Part shown: in pieces, positions 1-8,436 of the stretch
Layout: every line of letters starts with the position of its first letter
Numbering within the stretch: position 1 is the first letter of the stretch
Made by a program: the position numbers and the translations under genes
Origin: a candidate division BRC1 bacterium HGW-BRC1-1
Lineage (GTDB): Bacteria > Sumerlaeota > Sumerlaeia > Sumerlaeales > Sumerlaeaceae
Length of the DNA: 48,138 bases
NCBI GenBank assembly: GCA_002842095.1
Contig: PHCB01000019.1
Span: 1-48,138, forward strand
Reading direction: 5' to 3'
The notes under the pieces: generated by a model
Told to the model about the DNA's origin: nothing
What the model saw: the letters and a program-made list of their open reading frames with translations, nothing else
Database searches by the model: none

Positions 1-1193
1 ATGTGATAAACGCGGCTGATGAGCGTGGTACCGGAAGCCGCCAAACCAGCCACTACCAAGGCAGCACTGGCCCGCAAATCGCTCGCCATTACTGGGGCAC
101 CACTAAGGGTCGGTACACCCTCAATGGTCGCGCTGCCCGAAAACACATTGATACGCGCACCCATGCGATTCAGTTCCGGGACATGCATGAATCGATCCGT
201 ATAGATCCCCTCCCGAATGGTGCTAATCCCAGGCACCACGGACAGCAAAGCCATGAACTGCGCCTGCATATCCGTCGGAAAACCGGGGAACGGCAAAGTG
301 CTGACTGTCACCGGGCGGTAATCGCAATTAGTTCCACAGATGCGCGCGGAGTTTCCCTCCTCGGTTATCTCCACACCGATATCGCGAAGTTTCTCCATCG
401 TCGAAGCCATGTCAGCCAGAGGTGCGTTATCAATCCACACATCGCCATGGGTGATGGCGGCGGCCGTCATGAACGTTCCAGCCTCGATGCGATCCGCAAC
501 GACCGTGTGTTCCACACCCTGCAAACTACGCACTCCCTGCACAGTGATCGTGGGTGTTCCACACCCTTCGATTCGCGCACCCATCGCGGTCAGGAAGTTG
601 CCTAACTCGCAAACGTCCGGTTCCATGGCAGCGCCGAGAATCACTGTTTTCCCCTCGGCAAGGGTCGCTGCCATGAGAACATTGCATGTAGCCCCGACGC
701 TGGATCCCGCGGCACCCGAAAGGCTGAAAGTCTCGCCTGTAAGACGTTCGCAAGTTGCCACGATGTAGCCATGCTCTATGCCAAGATTGGCCCCCAGAGC
801 CTCAAAGCCCTTCAGGTGCAGATCGATGGGGCGCGGGCCGATAGCGCACCCACCCGGCAACGAAACTCTCGCTTCGCGAAGTCGCGCAAGCATAGGTCCC
901 ATCACATAAACTGACGCACGCATCTTGCGCACCATATCGTACGGCGCTTCCGTGTTGGAAAAATCCGAGGGGTCGATGGTCAGTGTGCCGTCTTTAAACT
1001 TAACCCTGGCACCCAGGGACCGGATCACATCCGCCATGGTCTGGATATCGCGCAGGTCGGGCACTCCGTGAATGGTGGAAGTGCTTTCGCCAAGTAATGC
1101 AGCGGCCATAAGTGGCAACGTGCTATTCTTCGACCCGCTGACGCGAATGCGCCCTTCCAGGCGCTGTCCGCCCTTAACCTGAATCCGATCCAT
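1..1193 (-). CDS. murA: UDP-N-acetylglucosamine 1-carboxyvinyltransferase (MurA), C-terminus cut by window edge
   Basis: MurA transfers enolpyruvate from PEP to UDP-GlcNAc, the first committed step of peptidoglycan precursor synthesis in the cytoplasm. About 397 residues are visible of the usual ~420, so only the last ~20 are missing. The catalytic lysine is seen in SGSKNS (K22). The active-site loop SLPGGCAIGPRP keeps the cysteine (C116, equivalent to E. coli C115), the residue alkylated by fosfomycin. The STLPFPGFPTDMQAQ stretch carries the conserved Asp of the family. The ATG at 1193 follows a GAGAG sequence six bases upstream. It lies 20 nt after the ridA stop, so it is probably the third gene of an ilvH-ridA-murA transcript. 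Identity is very secure. Confidence 0.97.
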   Translation of the reverse strand, partial: MDRIQVKGGQRLEGRIRVSGSKNSTLPLMAAALLGESTSTIHGVPDLRDIQTMADVIRSLGARVKFKDGTLTIDPSDFSNTEAPYDMVRKMRASVYVMGPMLARLREARVSLPGGCAIGPRPIDLHLKGFEALGANLGIEHGYIVATCERLTGETFSLSGAAGSSVGATCNVLMAATLAEGKTVILGAAMEPDVCELGNFLTAMGARIEGCGTPTITVQGVRSLQGVEHTVVADRIEAGTFMTAAAITHGDVWIDNAPLADMASTMEKLRDIGVEITEEGNSARICGTNCDYRPVTVSTLPFPGFPTDMQAQFMALLSVVPGISTIREGIYTDRFMHVPELNRMGARINVFSGSATIEGVPTLSGAPVMASDLRASAALVVAGLAASGTTLISRVYH

Positions 1194-1213
1194 GTAAAAC
1201 TCTCAGTCTGAAA

Positions 1214-1609
1214 TTAAAATGGTTTGGCTGGTGACGTTTCAATCGGTGCGCAGTGGACCGTGCATTCGATTTCCACGAGTACATCTTTGGGGAGGCGGGC
1301 CACCTCAACGGTTGAACGCGCCGGGGGCTCGAACGAAAAGTACTTGGAGTAGACTTGGTTCATGGCGCCAAAGTCTTCCATGTTCTTCAGGAAAACCGTG
1401 GTTTTTACGATCTGATAAAGGCCGCTACCGGTCGCTTCGAGAAGGCCGGCGATGTTTTTAATGACCTGTTCCGTTTGGGCTGTGATGTCAGTTCCCACCA
1501 CTTCTCCGGATTTCGGATCGAGGGGAATCTGGCCCGAAAGAAAAGCTTGCGAATACGGCCCCACGGCAGCGGGCGCTGTGGGCACATCAACGACGATGCG
1601 ATCTTTCAT
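1214..1609 (-). CDS. ridA: RidA/YjgF family enamine/imine deaminase, with an internal deletion
   Basis: RidA-family proteins are small trimeric cytoplasmic enzymes. They hydrolyse reactive enamine/imine intermediates such as 2-aminoacrylate to ketoacids, protecting PLP enzymes and branched-chain amino acid synthesis. The protein has 131 residues. It shows the GPYSQA start motif (17-22), SGQIPLDP (25-32), KTTVFLK (69-75) and PARSTVEVARLP (96-107), with the substrate-binding Arg at R98. The family norm has about seven extra residues (pattern xxxGNLV) between GPYSQA and FLSGQ, and they are absent here. R98 against the usual R105 agrees with that. The C-terminus has an extra ~10 residues. AAGGAG precedes the ATG by 8-9 nt. 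It sits 21 nt after ilvH, a sensible partner. Whether the shortened protein is active is unknown. Confidence 0.9.
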   Translation of the reverse strand: MKDRIVVDVPTAPAAVGPYSQAFLSGQIPLDPKSGEVVGTDITAQTEQVIKNIAGLLEATGSGLYQIVKTTVFLKNMEDFGAMNQVYSKYFSFEPPARSTVEVARLPKDVLVEIECTVHCAPIETSPAKPF

Positions 1610-1630
1610 GTCAGAAGCTCCTTTTAAGTT

Positions 1631-2104
1631 TCAGCCGCGAGAAATGCCAATACGGCCTGTGCGAACAAGTTCACGAATTCCAAATTTCTTACACATGCGC
1701 AGGAGAGCTTCGAGCTTTTCGCCGCTACCAACAGCTTCAATGGTCAGGCTCTCTTCCTGGACATCCACAACGCGGGCACGAAAAATGGATGCCACTTCCA
1801 GCAACTCTCCGCGATTCTTTGCGGTCACCGGAATCTTAATCAGCATCAGTTCGCGTTCCACGTGCTCCCTACCCGCCAGATCCTCGACCTGGATAACATT
1901 CACCTGTCGGTTGAGCTGCTTGAGGATTTGCGCCACCACCTGATCATCGCCATGCACAACAATGGTCATGCGCGACACAGAGGGGTCTTCAGTTTCACCC
2001 ACGGCAAGACTGTCGATATTGAAACCACGGCCGGAAAACATGCCGGAAATGTGAGATAACACGCCGAAGCGATTCTCCACCAGTACGGAAATGACGTGTT
2101 CCAT
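1631..2104 (-). CDS. ilvH: Acetolactate synthase small (regulatory) subunit
   Basis: This is the regulatory subunit of acetohydroxyacid synthase. It activates the large subunit and mediates valine feedback in branched-chain amino acid synthesis. The protein has 157 residues, normal for the family. An ACT domain fills roughly residues 1-75 (ISVLVENRFGVLSHISGMFS, then RGFNIDSLAVGETED). The C-terminal half (RELMLIKIP, then FRARVVDV and FGIRELVRTGRI) matches the second IlvH domain. I chose the ATG at 2104 because homology starts exactly at MEHVISVLVENR. An upstream in-frame ATG at 2152 would add 16 unrelated residues. AAGGAG lies ~15 nt upstream, rather far. No ilvB or ilvC is next to it, which is unusual; ridA and murA follow instead. 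Confidence 0.95.
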   Translation of the reverse strand: MEHVISVLVENRFGVLSHISGMFSGRGFNIDSLAVGETEDPSVSRMTIVVHGDDQVVAQILKQLNRQVNVIQVEDLAGREHVERELMLIKIPVTAKNRGELLEVASIFRARVVDVQEESLTIEAVGSGEKLEALLRMCKKFGIRELVRTGRIGISRG

Positions 2105-2188
2105 GGGCGCTGATTGAGACTCCTTAGAAATATGGGAACGGGACGGAAACATTAAGTCTTTACCCGTCCGGGTTAAATCAATAAAAAC

Positions 2189-4426
2189 ATGGAAATTGAC
2201 GAAACCGGCGTCAACCCGCAAACACGCCTCAATATGCATTCCCTACCATCGCGCGTCATTATCCCTATCGCTCTATTTCTCGGGATAGCTGCGATCTATT
2301 TTCCAGCGCTGGAGCCGGGGACGACTTTCTCCGGCATGGATTTCCTCAACCTGCTGCTGCCCCACATGCAGTTGGTGAAAGGTGCTTTCGCGCAGGGGCA
2401 ATTTCCGCTGTGGAACTGGTACACCTGGGGCGGTTGCCCGCTGATGGCCTCCATGCTCAGCGCCACGTTTTATCCGCTACTATGGCCATTCCTGCCATTC
2501 GATTTGGCGACCGTGCTTCCTTGGTTTGCTGCTTTCCATCTCACGTTGGCGGCGGGGGCGGCTTATCACATTGCCCGACATTTCCTGAGCCTGGACCTTG
2601 GCGCGGCATTTGTGGCTGCGTTTGTTTTTGGAGGCAGCGGTTTTTTTCTTGGTCATCTTGAACAAATAAATGTTCTGGCCTCCATGGCCTGGAGTGCGTG
2701 GTTGTTCGCGGGGTTGATCTCTCTGCCATCTTCATCCCGCCATGGGTGGATAATCCTCGCAGCATTCTCATGCGCAGTTCTGGCGGGGCACCCGCAATAT
2801 CCGGCCTTGGCGCTCCTGTTCGGAGTACCTGCCATGATGGCGGTTTCTCTGCTGTGCGGTGTCACCTATGGAAAATCCGCATGGGATATTGTCCTCGTAA
2901 CAGGGGCCGTGGGTACAGCGCTTTGCCTGTGCGCAATTCAACTGCTCCCCACTGCGGAACTTGCCGGCCTTTCGGAGCGTGTTTGGCCCTACGCCGACCG
3001 CATGAATCCCGCCTTGGATCTGCGAAACCTGGCGGCTCTTTTTAGTCCGCGATATTACAACACCCTGGCCCAGACCTCCGGGCAACCGCTGGCGTACAGC
3101 GAAGCTGGTTTATATGGCAGCATGATTGCCGCTCCTTTGGTTTTGATCGCAATTATTGCAGCGTTAATTCGTCGCTGCTTTCCAGTCCTGCTGATAGCTG
3201 GAGTCGCAATCATAGCGACACTCTTTGCGTCCGGACACCAAGGCGGAATTGCACCCATTCTCTCCGACTATCTCCCCCTGTTAAAAAGTAGTCGCGGGGC
3301 CGCCCGGGCGCTACTCATCACTGCACTATGCTACGCCGTTCTGGCTGGATATGGCTGGCACCATATCCAGAATGTAATTCTGCGGCCATTCGTTTGGAGA
3401 AATAGCCAAAAGCAACTGGCCTCGATTCTCGTCGTGGCAATTATCCTCGTCGATTTTGCATGGGTCCACTTTGCCGAGATTCGACACAGGGTAATCTCCT
3501 CCGAACTAATTGCCATGCCACTGAAAATTGACGACACTCTCGGAGGTGAACTCGACCAGGTGGGGCGCATCCATCGGTTCATGGCAAACGACAGTGATTT
3601 TTATCTCGATAGCCGGGGGGAGGCCGTTTTTCAGAGGCGCTTTCGGCTTCAACCCAACATGAACGTTTTCCTGCCCACAGCCCTTCTGGATGGCTATGAG
3701 GAGGGGCTACTCCCCCCACGCCATTACGCAAATTTTTTAAGGCGCATGAACCGCAATTTACGTAGTGATCGTCCCGACGCGGCGCTCCTTGCACTTATGG
3801 GATGCAATCGGATATTTACCGAATACCCCATCACTGACATGGGCGCGGATTGGCACCTCACGAGGCCCCCGATAAAGTTCGGCAACATCGAATACCGTAT
3901 TTGGAAAAGCGATATGCAGGGCAGCATCTTGCTGGACGCTGACAAGCTCGGGCCAGCGGCGGATTCCGATGAGGCCGATCAGGACTGGTGGGGAGACACT
4001 CTCGGAAAAACACCAGATGGATATCCGTTACGCGAGCAAACCCAGACCAATGCTGCCATTGCCCATCCGGCCGATCATCTCACAAGCACCGTCCTATCTC
4101 GAGCTCGCACCGACTCTACACACATTCGCCAACGCGACACGAACAGCATTCGTTTCAATTTGGATGGAGCCGACCCCCGCCAGTTTGTCTTTCTGCAAAG
4201 CTGGTATCCGGGGTGGAAGATTCGCACGGTTCCTTCAACGGTTGAAAGTCGTCTGATTCCCATTTCACCAGTCTTCAGCAAGGTCAATCTTCCCCCCGCA
4301 ATTTCTGAATTCTCACTGGAATACAAACCTTTCTCATTCCGTCTCGGGGCATTTCTGACTTTGCTTTCTTCAGTCGGATTGGCTATCTTTGCCTTCTTCA
4401 ATGGCAGGGGAAGAACCGGTAGGTAA
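2189..4426 (+). CDS. YfhO-like multi-pass membrane protein
   Basis: A 745-residue polytopic protein with about 12 hydrophobic segments: one near residues 20-42, a block between about 110 and 260, further segments between about 310 and 430, and a last one near 720-740. Between them, at about 430-715, is a long soluble region. The early loop with FPLWNWYTWGGCPLMASMLS and FYPLLWPFLPF matches the conserved first loop of the bacterial YfhO family. That family is GT-C-like and implicated in lipid-linked sugar modification of cell-surface polymers. The exact substrate cannot be read from sequence. An alternative start is the ATG at 2234; neither start has a clear ribosome site. It diverges from ilvH and precedes a PilZ gene by 50 nt. 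Confidence 0.75.
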   Translation: MEIDETGVNPQTRLNMHSLPSRVIIPIALFLGIAAIYFPALEPGTTFSGMDFLNLLLPHMQLVKGAFAQGQFPLWNWYTWGGCPLMASMLSATFYPLLWPFLPFDLATVLPWFAAFHLTLAAGAAYHIARHFLSLDLGAAFVAAFVFGGSGFFLGHLEQINVLASMAWSAWLFAGLISLPSSSRHGWIILAAFSCAVLAGHPQYPALALLFGVPAMMAVSLLCGVTYGKSAWDIVLVTGAVGTALCLCAIQLLPTAELAGLSERVWPYADRMNPALDLRNLAALFSPRYYNTLAQTSGQPLAYSEAGLYGSMIAAPLVLIAIIAALIRRCFPVLLIAGVAIIATLFASGHQGGIAPILSDYLPLLKSSRGAARALLITALCYAVLAGYGWHHIQNVILRPFVWRNSQKQLASILVVAIILVDFAWVHFAEIRHRVISSELIAMPLKIDDTLGGELDQVGRIHRFMANDSDFYLDSRGEAVFQRRFRLQPNMNVFLPTALLDGYEEGLLPPRHYANFLRRMNRNLRSDRPDAALLALMGCNRIFTEYPITDMGADWHLTRPPIKFGNIEYRIWKSDMQGSILLDADKLGPAADSDEADQDWWGDTLGKTPDGYPLREQTQTNAAIAHPADHLTSTVLSRARTDSTHIRQRDTNSIRFNLDGADPRQFVFLQSWYPGWKIRTVPSTVESRLIPISPVFSKVNLPPAISEFSLEYKPFSFRLGAFLTLLSSVGLAIFAFFNGRGRTGR

Positions 4427-4476
4427 CATTGATTCAGTCTTGACGCTGGTATCAGTTTGGTTTGAGTCTCACCGTT

Positions 4477-4869
4477 ATGACACACGACGAACGCCGTAAA
4501 CATGTACGCGTAACGGTCCGCATCCCAGCCACTATCGGCGTTATGGTTCCCGAAGCCACTTTTCAGCCCCGGTTGCACCAGGCGACCGTCCTTGATCTGA
4601 GCGAAAAGGGCGCGATGATTCATGCCCTTTTGAGCGAGGAAACATATCGCGAACTCCTTCAGGGCTTGCGCTATTGCAGACTTACGTTTGCGGATGAACC
4701 ACGCCTGCCATCCCGCATCATTGGTTCCGCCGTTTATTTCCAACCCATCTCACACCCGAACAAGCGTACAGAATATCGCATGGGTCTCTTCTTCGACGAG
4801 ATATCCGCATCCGACCAAGACAAGCTCAGAACATTTATCGAACGCATTGCAGCGGAAGAAACACGCTGA
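4477..4869 (+). CDS. PilZ domain protein (putative c-di-GMP receptor)
   Basis: A 130-residue protein that is essentially a single PilZ domain. The two c-di-GMP-binding signatures are visible: RxxxR as RKHVR at residues 7-11 (within DERRKHVRVTVR), and D/NxSxxG as DLSEKG at 40-45. The closing strand GLFFDEIS follows the usual pattern for this fold. With both motifs intact it should bind c-di-GMP and pass the signal to a partner, often in motility, pilus or exopolysaccharide control. The ATG at 4477 is preferred over an in-frame TTG at 4462, because MTHDERR is a typical PilZ start. It follows the YfhO-like gene by 50 nt on the same strand, so a link to surface polysaccharide is plausible but unproven. 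Confidence 0.85.
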   Translation: MTHDERRKHVRVTVRIPATIGVMVPEATFQPRLHQATVLDLSEKGAMIHALLSEETYRELLQGLRYCRLTFADEPRLPSRIIGSAVYFQPISHPNKRTEYRMGLFFDEISASDQDKLRTFIERIAAEETR

Positions 4870-4900
4870 CACATCACGTCTGGTTGTAGCTTCTCAGATG

Positions 4901-6154
4901 CTAATTTGCGCCGTTTATAATGGCCCGCGCTGTTCGCATACCCGATTCTATCGCACCATTAATCGACGCATTATCGCGGTGGTCGCCACAGACGTAAAGC
5001 TTTTCCCCAAGCCGCACCGGATGACGCGATTCGCCCAAGTCCTCCGGAAGTTGTCGGGGCAATGCATTGGGTATCCGGTACGTCCGCAGATGTTTCCAAG
5101 TGTCGACTTTAGGCGCGCTGAACCATGAAGCGAGATGTTCCCGAACACGCTCTTCCAGATTCTCGCCATCTCCCGCTTCGGAATCCAAAACCTGAACCGC
5201 TGCAAGATCCCGTCCTTTGGGGGCGTACCCCCTGGCAACACGACTGGGAAAGCAAAGATTATTGATGGGTGAAGTCTCCTCAGCATTGAGGATTAGGATC
5301 GCGTCGGAGAATGGTGCTGATGGCACGTCGAAATATACGCACCAGGCCGTTTCCCCTCCCCGATCCGATACGCTCGCATCACCGCATAACTGTGCTGCTG
5401 CGGCCATGTCGGTGGCGACTACGACGGCATCGCCCGAAACCCGGGTGCCGTCTTCCAACACCACTTCTCCCATGGCGTTAATTTGTGCCACGGGCGTATT
5501 GCAGCGTATGGCATTCGCCGGGAATCCCGCCGCCATTTGTTCTGGAATAGCACTCATTCCGCCTGCTGGCAGCGCCGTGTCGCCCTCCGCAAACATGCGA
5601 AAGATAAAGTCGAACATGTTGGAAGCTGTTGCGAGATCGCGCCGCAGGAAGACTCCGCCAAAGAACGGACGGAAGAAACGATCGATCATTGGTTCTTCGA
5701 AACCCATGGCCCGAAGTCTGTCTATGCTCGTTGTTACGGGTTCGTCACCCGTAAAGGGTTCGCGCGAAACAGCCTCGCGCCGAAGTGTATCGACACGCAT
5801 CTTATCGGCCATGCTGCCCACCGGGGCCATGGCCGCCGACAAAGCATTCATGGGTCTTCTGCGTGGGTCCAGCATGAGGTGGAACTTCTTCTCCACGCGA
5901 ATTAAAGCTCCGGGCAGGAAGTTTCCGAGATTCAACGCGCTATAATCCAACTGCTTCTTTGCCTCGGGATAAGCCGTCAACAATACCTGAAAACCTCTGT
6001 CGAGAGCAAAACCATCCACCAGATCGGTTCTCACACGCCCGCCCACTTTGTCGGAAGCTTCGAACAGGCAGACCTCAACGCCCTGCTTCAGAAGTTCTCT
6101 TCCGCAGGCCAGTCCAGCCAACCCGCCTCCCACCAGCAGAACCTTTTTAATCAT
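4901..6154 (-). CDS. FAD-dependent amine oxidase family protein (protoporphyrinogen oxidase/desaturase-like)
   Basis: A 417-residue flavoprotein of the flavin-containing amine oxidase superfamily. The N-terminal dinucleotide-binding motif is VGGGLAGLACGREL (about 8-21), with the acidic ribose ligand in FEAS (31-34) and the second FAD motif GGRVRTD (38-44). The C-terminal FAD contact is CGDHRDNASINGAIESG (about 387-403). Family members include phytoene desaturases, protoporphyrinogen oxidases and plant-like NAD(P)-binding oxidoreductases. The middle, substrate-specific part (FFRPFFGGVFL) is typical of uncharacterised bacterial members, so no substrate is assigned. It stands alone, convergent with the PilZ gene and divergent from the FG-GAP gene. 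No carotenoid or heme genes are nearby. Confidence 0.85.
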   Translation of the reverse strand: MIKKVLLVGGGLAGLACGRELLKQGVEVCLFEASDKVGGRVRTDLVDGFALDRGFQVLLTAYPEAKKQLDYSALNLGNFLPGALIRVEKKFHLMLDPRRRPMNALSAAMAPVGSMADKMRVDTLRREAVSREPFTGDEPVTTSIDRLRAMGFEEPMIDRFFRPFFGGVFLRRDLATASNMFDFIFRMFAEGDTALPAGGMSAIPEQMAAGFPANAIRCNTPVAQINAMGEVVLEDGTRVSGDAVVVATDMAAAAQLCGDASVSDRGGETAWCVYFDVPSAPFSDAILILNAEETSPINNLCFPSRVARGYAPKGRDLAAVQVLDSEAGDGENLEERVREHLASWFSAPKVDTWKHLRTYRIPNALPRQLPEDLGESRHPVRLGEKLYVCGDHRDNASINGAIESGMRTARAIINGAN

Positions 6155-6322
6155 CCGTCAACCCTTCCTGCGCGATTTCCATATCATTCACAGAGTCACA
6201 TTTTCTTACACGATTTCCCGTCTCGAGCAACTTGTAATCTTCGAAAAGCTTCGAGCTATCGACAAATAGGTGATTTCCCTTGAGACTTTACGAGGTTGTT
6301 CGTTGGTAAACTTCTAACCGAT

Positions 6323-7852
6323 ATGAGTTCAAAACTCCCCCATTCTTATCTGCGCCTGCTGCTTGTCCTGTCAGCACTGCTTTTGATTCTCTCTGCCGCG
6401 CAACCCGCGGCAGCCTTCAAATTCCTGACCATGGAAGTTCCCAAAGAGTTTTCGTCATCCGGTGCCCGCATCCACCCGGTTGATCTCATTGGCAACGAAG
6501 GCAAAGAATTACTTGTTGTTCAGGGCTCCACCGCAACGCTGCTCACTCCAGATGGATCGAAATTTAAGGAGCATCAAAAGCTTCTGATTCCGGTGCCCAC
6601 CAAGGCCAACGGAAAGACCTACTATGCATTCGCCCGTCTGGGTGATGGGACCCGTCACAGCCTGGTTCTCCTGATGCCCGAGGGGATTTTCTACTTCCCC
6701 ACCGAAAAGGATCTGATTTCAGACACTCCTGTTCCCCTTATTAAAAAGGAAATGATTCAGGGACAGGGTTCGGGCCAACAGGTTCAGCATTTTGAATTCG
6801 CCATCGACCTGAATGGCGACAAGCTCGACGATTTTCTGGTCCCCGAGCAGAACAGTTTTACGATCTACCGCCAGACTGAACCAAAACAATTCTCTCCGGT
6901 TTCACTCCCCCGCAACCCGTACGAAGTTGAGTCGTCGTTTGCCTTTCATCGGGAACTGCCTGATGATCCTGTCCGCACGGCTTCGATCAGCGGAAACATC
7001 TCAACCCGCCGAGGGGTGACCGATCTTCTCTTGTATGATGCAAATAGTGACGGCCTCCAGGATCTGGTGTACTCATCAACCCGCCCCGGACCAAACAGCC
7101 GACAGGTGGAACGGTACGAAGTTTTCCTGCAACGCAAGGGTTTCAGCTTCGATCAGAAACCGGCTCAGGTCCTGGAAGTTCCTTTTGAGACCGGAGCCGA
7201 TGTTACTTTCCGTGATGTGAACCGCGACGGCCGCCTGGATACCATCATGGTGAAGAGCAATTTCGACATCGTGAATCCCCGCACCATCATCAAGTTTTAC
7301 GTAGCGGGCAAAGATTCTTATCAACTGTTCACACGGGAAACCGACCGATTCGTAACGAAAGACCCCATCGGCCTGGTGCGGGTCGCAGACTTTAACAATG
7401 ACGGTGCGACCGATTTCGCCACGACCTTCTTCAGCTATCAGTTCGGTTCCGCCGAAGATGTGGTTGATTTTGCCCTCGGCAACAAATTGCGATTCAAACT
7501 GCAGTTTTATCTCGGTCGCGCTGCTGCGGGGTTTAACCGTTCCCCTGATTTCGAAAAAGAACTCTCCATCGCCATGAAACCCGATTCCTATAAAGGTTAT
7601 CTTCCCGTGATGATTACCGAGGATCTCAACGGTGATAAAACGATGGACCTCGTCGTGCGTCGCGAAGAGGGCCTCCTTGAGGTTTATCCATCAAAAGACG
7701 GATTGGCCTTTGAACGCAATCCCGCCGGTGAAATTGAAACTCCTGATGATGCTGTGATAACCTTCGAAGATATGGACGCAGATGGCCTTCAGGATATTAT
7801 CATTTCTTCTCCTTTGAAGGAATCTTGCAGCATTCACATCTCGCGTCCCTGA
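6323..7852 (+). CDS. Exported FG-GAP/VCBS-like repeat protein with six calcium-binding loops
   Basis: A 509-residue exported protein. A signal peptide is clear: a basic start, a Leu-rich core (LRLLLVLSALLLILSA) and an Ala-rich cleavage site near residue 31 (QPAAA). The mature part carries six DxNxDGxxD-type loops at about residues 162 (DLNGDKLDD), 239 (DANSDGLQD), 298 (DVNRDGRLD), 356 (DFNNDGATD), 434 (DLNGDKTMD) and 483 (DMDADGLQD). Such loops bind Ca2+ in FG-GAP/integrin-like beta-propellers, so a seven-bladed propeller fold is likely. Its role, perhaps surface adhesion or binding, is unknown. The ATG at 6323 is chosen over a TTG at 6296 because the signal peptide starts there. It is transcribed away from the amine oxidase gene. 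Confidence 0.85.
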   Translation: MSSKLPHSYLRLLLVLSALLLILSAAQPAAAFKFLTMEVPKEFSSSGARIHPVDLIGNEGKELLVVQGSTATLLTPDGSKFKEHQKLLIPVPTKANGKTYYAFARLGDGTRHSLVLLMPEGIFYFPTEKDLISDTPVPLIKKEMIQGQGSGQQVQHFEFAIDLNGDKLDDFLVPEQNSFTIYRQTEPKQFSPVSLPRNPYEVESSFAFHRELPDDPVRTASISGNISTRRGVTDLLLYDANSDGLQDLVYSSTRPGPNSRQVERYEVFLQRKGFSFDQKPAQVLEVPFETGADVTFRDVNRDGRLDTIMVKSNFDIVNPRTIIKFYVAGKDSYQLFTRETDRFVTKDPIGLVRVADFNNDGATDFATTFFSYQFGSAEDVVDFALGNKLRFKLQFYLGRAAAGFNRSPDFEKELSIAMKPDSYKGYLPVMITEDLNGDKTMDLVVRREEGLLEVYPSKDGLAFERNPAGEIETPDDAVITFEDMDADGLQDIIISSPLKESCSIHISRP

Positions 7853-7904
7853 TCTTTTTATTCGCAGCGTGATTCCGCTCATATTATTTGAATGAGGGAT
7901 AGCC

Positions 7905-8339
7905 ATGATTCTTCCCGACAATTTCCGCCCGTCCCGCAAACCCGATGAACTGCTGCGCGAAGTTGATGCGGCCATCAAAGTCCGCGACATCGGGCGCCTG
8001 CAAAAATGGCGCGATACCATTGAAATCCAATGGTGGGAATCCTTCCTTGTTGTGATGCTTTTCATCGCGGGTCTCGGCTTTATCATCACCATCTACAAAC
8101 TTTTGCCGGTCGAGAACCGGGTCTTGTTTTACTTCGTTTTTTTCTGGTTCTTCCTCTTCACACTCGCGTTGGTCGCCTCGGTGGAAATGCTGATCGCAAA
8201 GATAAGCGCACTGCGAGGTTTGACCCAATGGCAGGAGGAACGCATCCTGCGCCTTGAGGCGCGGCATGCCTCGGAAGGTAGAACCCGGCAAGCCTCTCAA
8301 GAAGAGGATTCCGACAGAAATTCCATCGATAATCCTTGA
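7905..8339 (+). CDS. Small membrane protein of unknown function, two transmembrane helices
   Basis: A 144-residue protein I do not recognise. A charged N-terminal segment (residues 1-42) is followed by two hydrophobic helices: about 46-67 (SFLVVMLFIAGLGFIITIY) and 73-96 (VLFYFVFFWFFLFTLALVA). Then comes a hydrophilic tail that begins as a likely amphipathic helix or coiled coil (QWQEERILRLEARHA) and ends in a disordered acidic stretch. GAGGG lies 7 nt before the ATG. It lies between the FG-GAP protein gene and ald on the same strand. Short two-helix proteins of this type often act as small adaptors in the inner membrane, but no function can be assigned. Confidence 0.75.
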   Translation: MILPDNFRPSRKPDELLREVDAAIKVRDIGRLQKWRDTIEIQWWESFLVVMLFIAGLGFIITIYKLLPVENRVLFYFVFFWFFLFTLALVASVEMLIAKISALRGLTQWQEERILRLEARHASEGRTRQASQEEDSDRNSIDNP

Positions 8340-8364
8340 AGGCTTTGATTTTACGCGATCCTGT

Positions 8365-8407
8365 CCATGCATGGGATAAACCCAATCGCTCTTGGGAAAC
8401 GAGCGAT
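8365..8407 (+). promoter_or_regulatory. Two inverted repeats in the ald leader
   Basis: Upstream of ald there is a perfect 10-bp palindrome CCATGCATGG (8365-8374). It is followed by a 7-bp perfect stem, ATCGCTC (8385-8391) with GAGCGAT (8401-8407), and a 9-nt loop. No T-run follows, so it is not a simple terminator. It may be a regulator site or leader structure controlling ald. Confidence 0.35.
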
Positions 8408-8436
8408 AAAAGCTTACACGATTCGGGAGGATCGGC

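Noticed and set aside
3-605. 200-codon plus-strand open frame at the left edge
   Set aside because: It is antisense to murA, whose catalytic Lys and Cys motifs are intact.
4075-4743. 222-codon minus-strand open frame over the YfhO-like and PilZ genes
   Set aside because: Both sense genes show family motifs; the antisense product has none.
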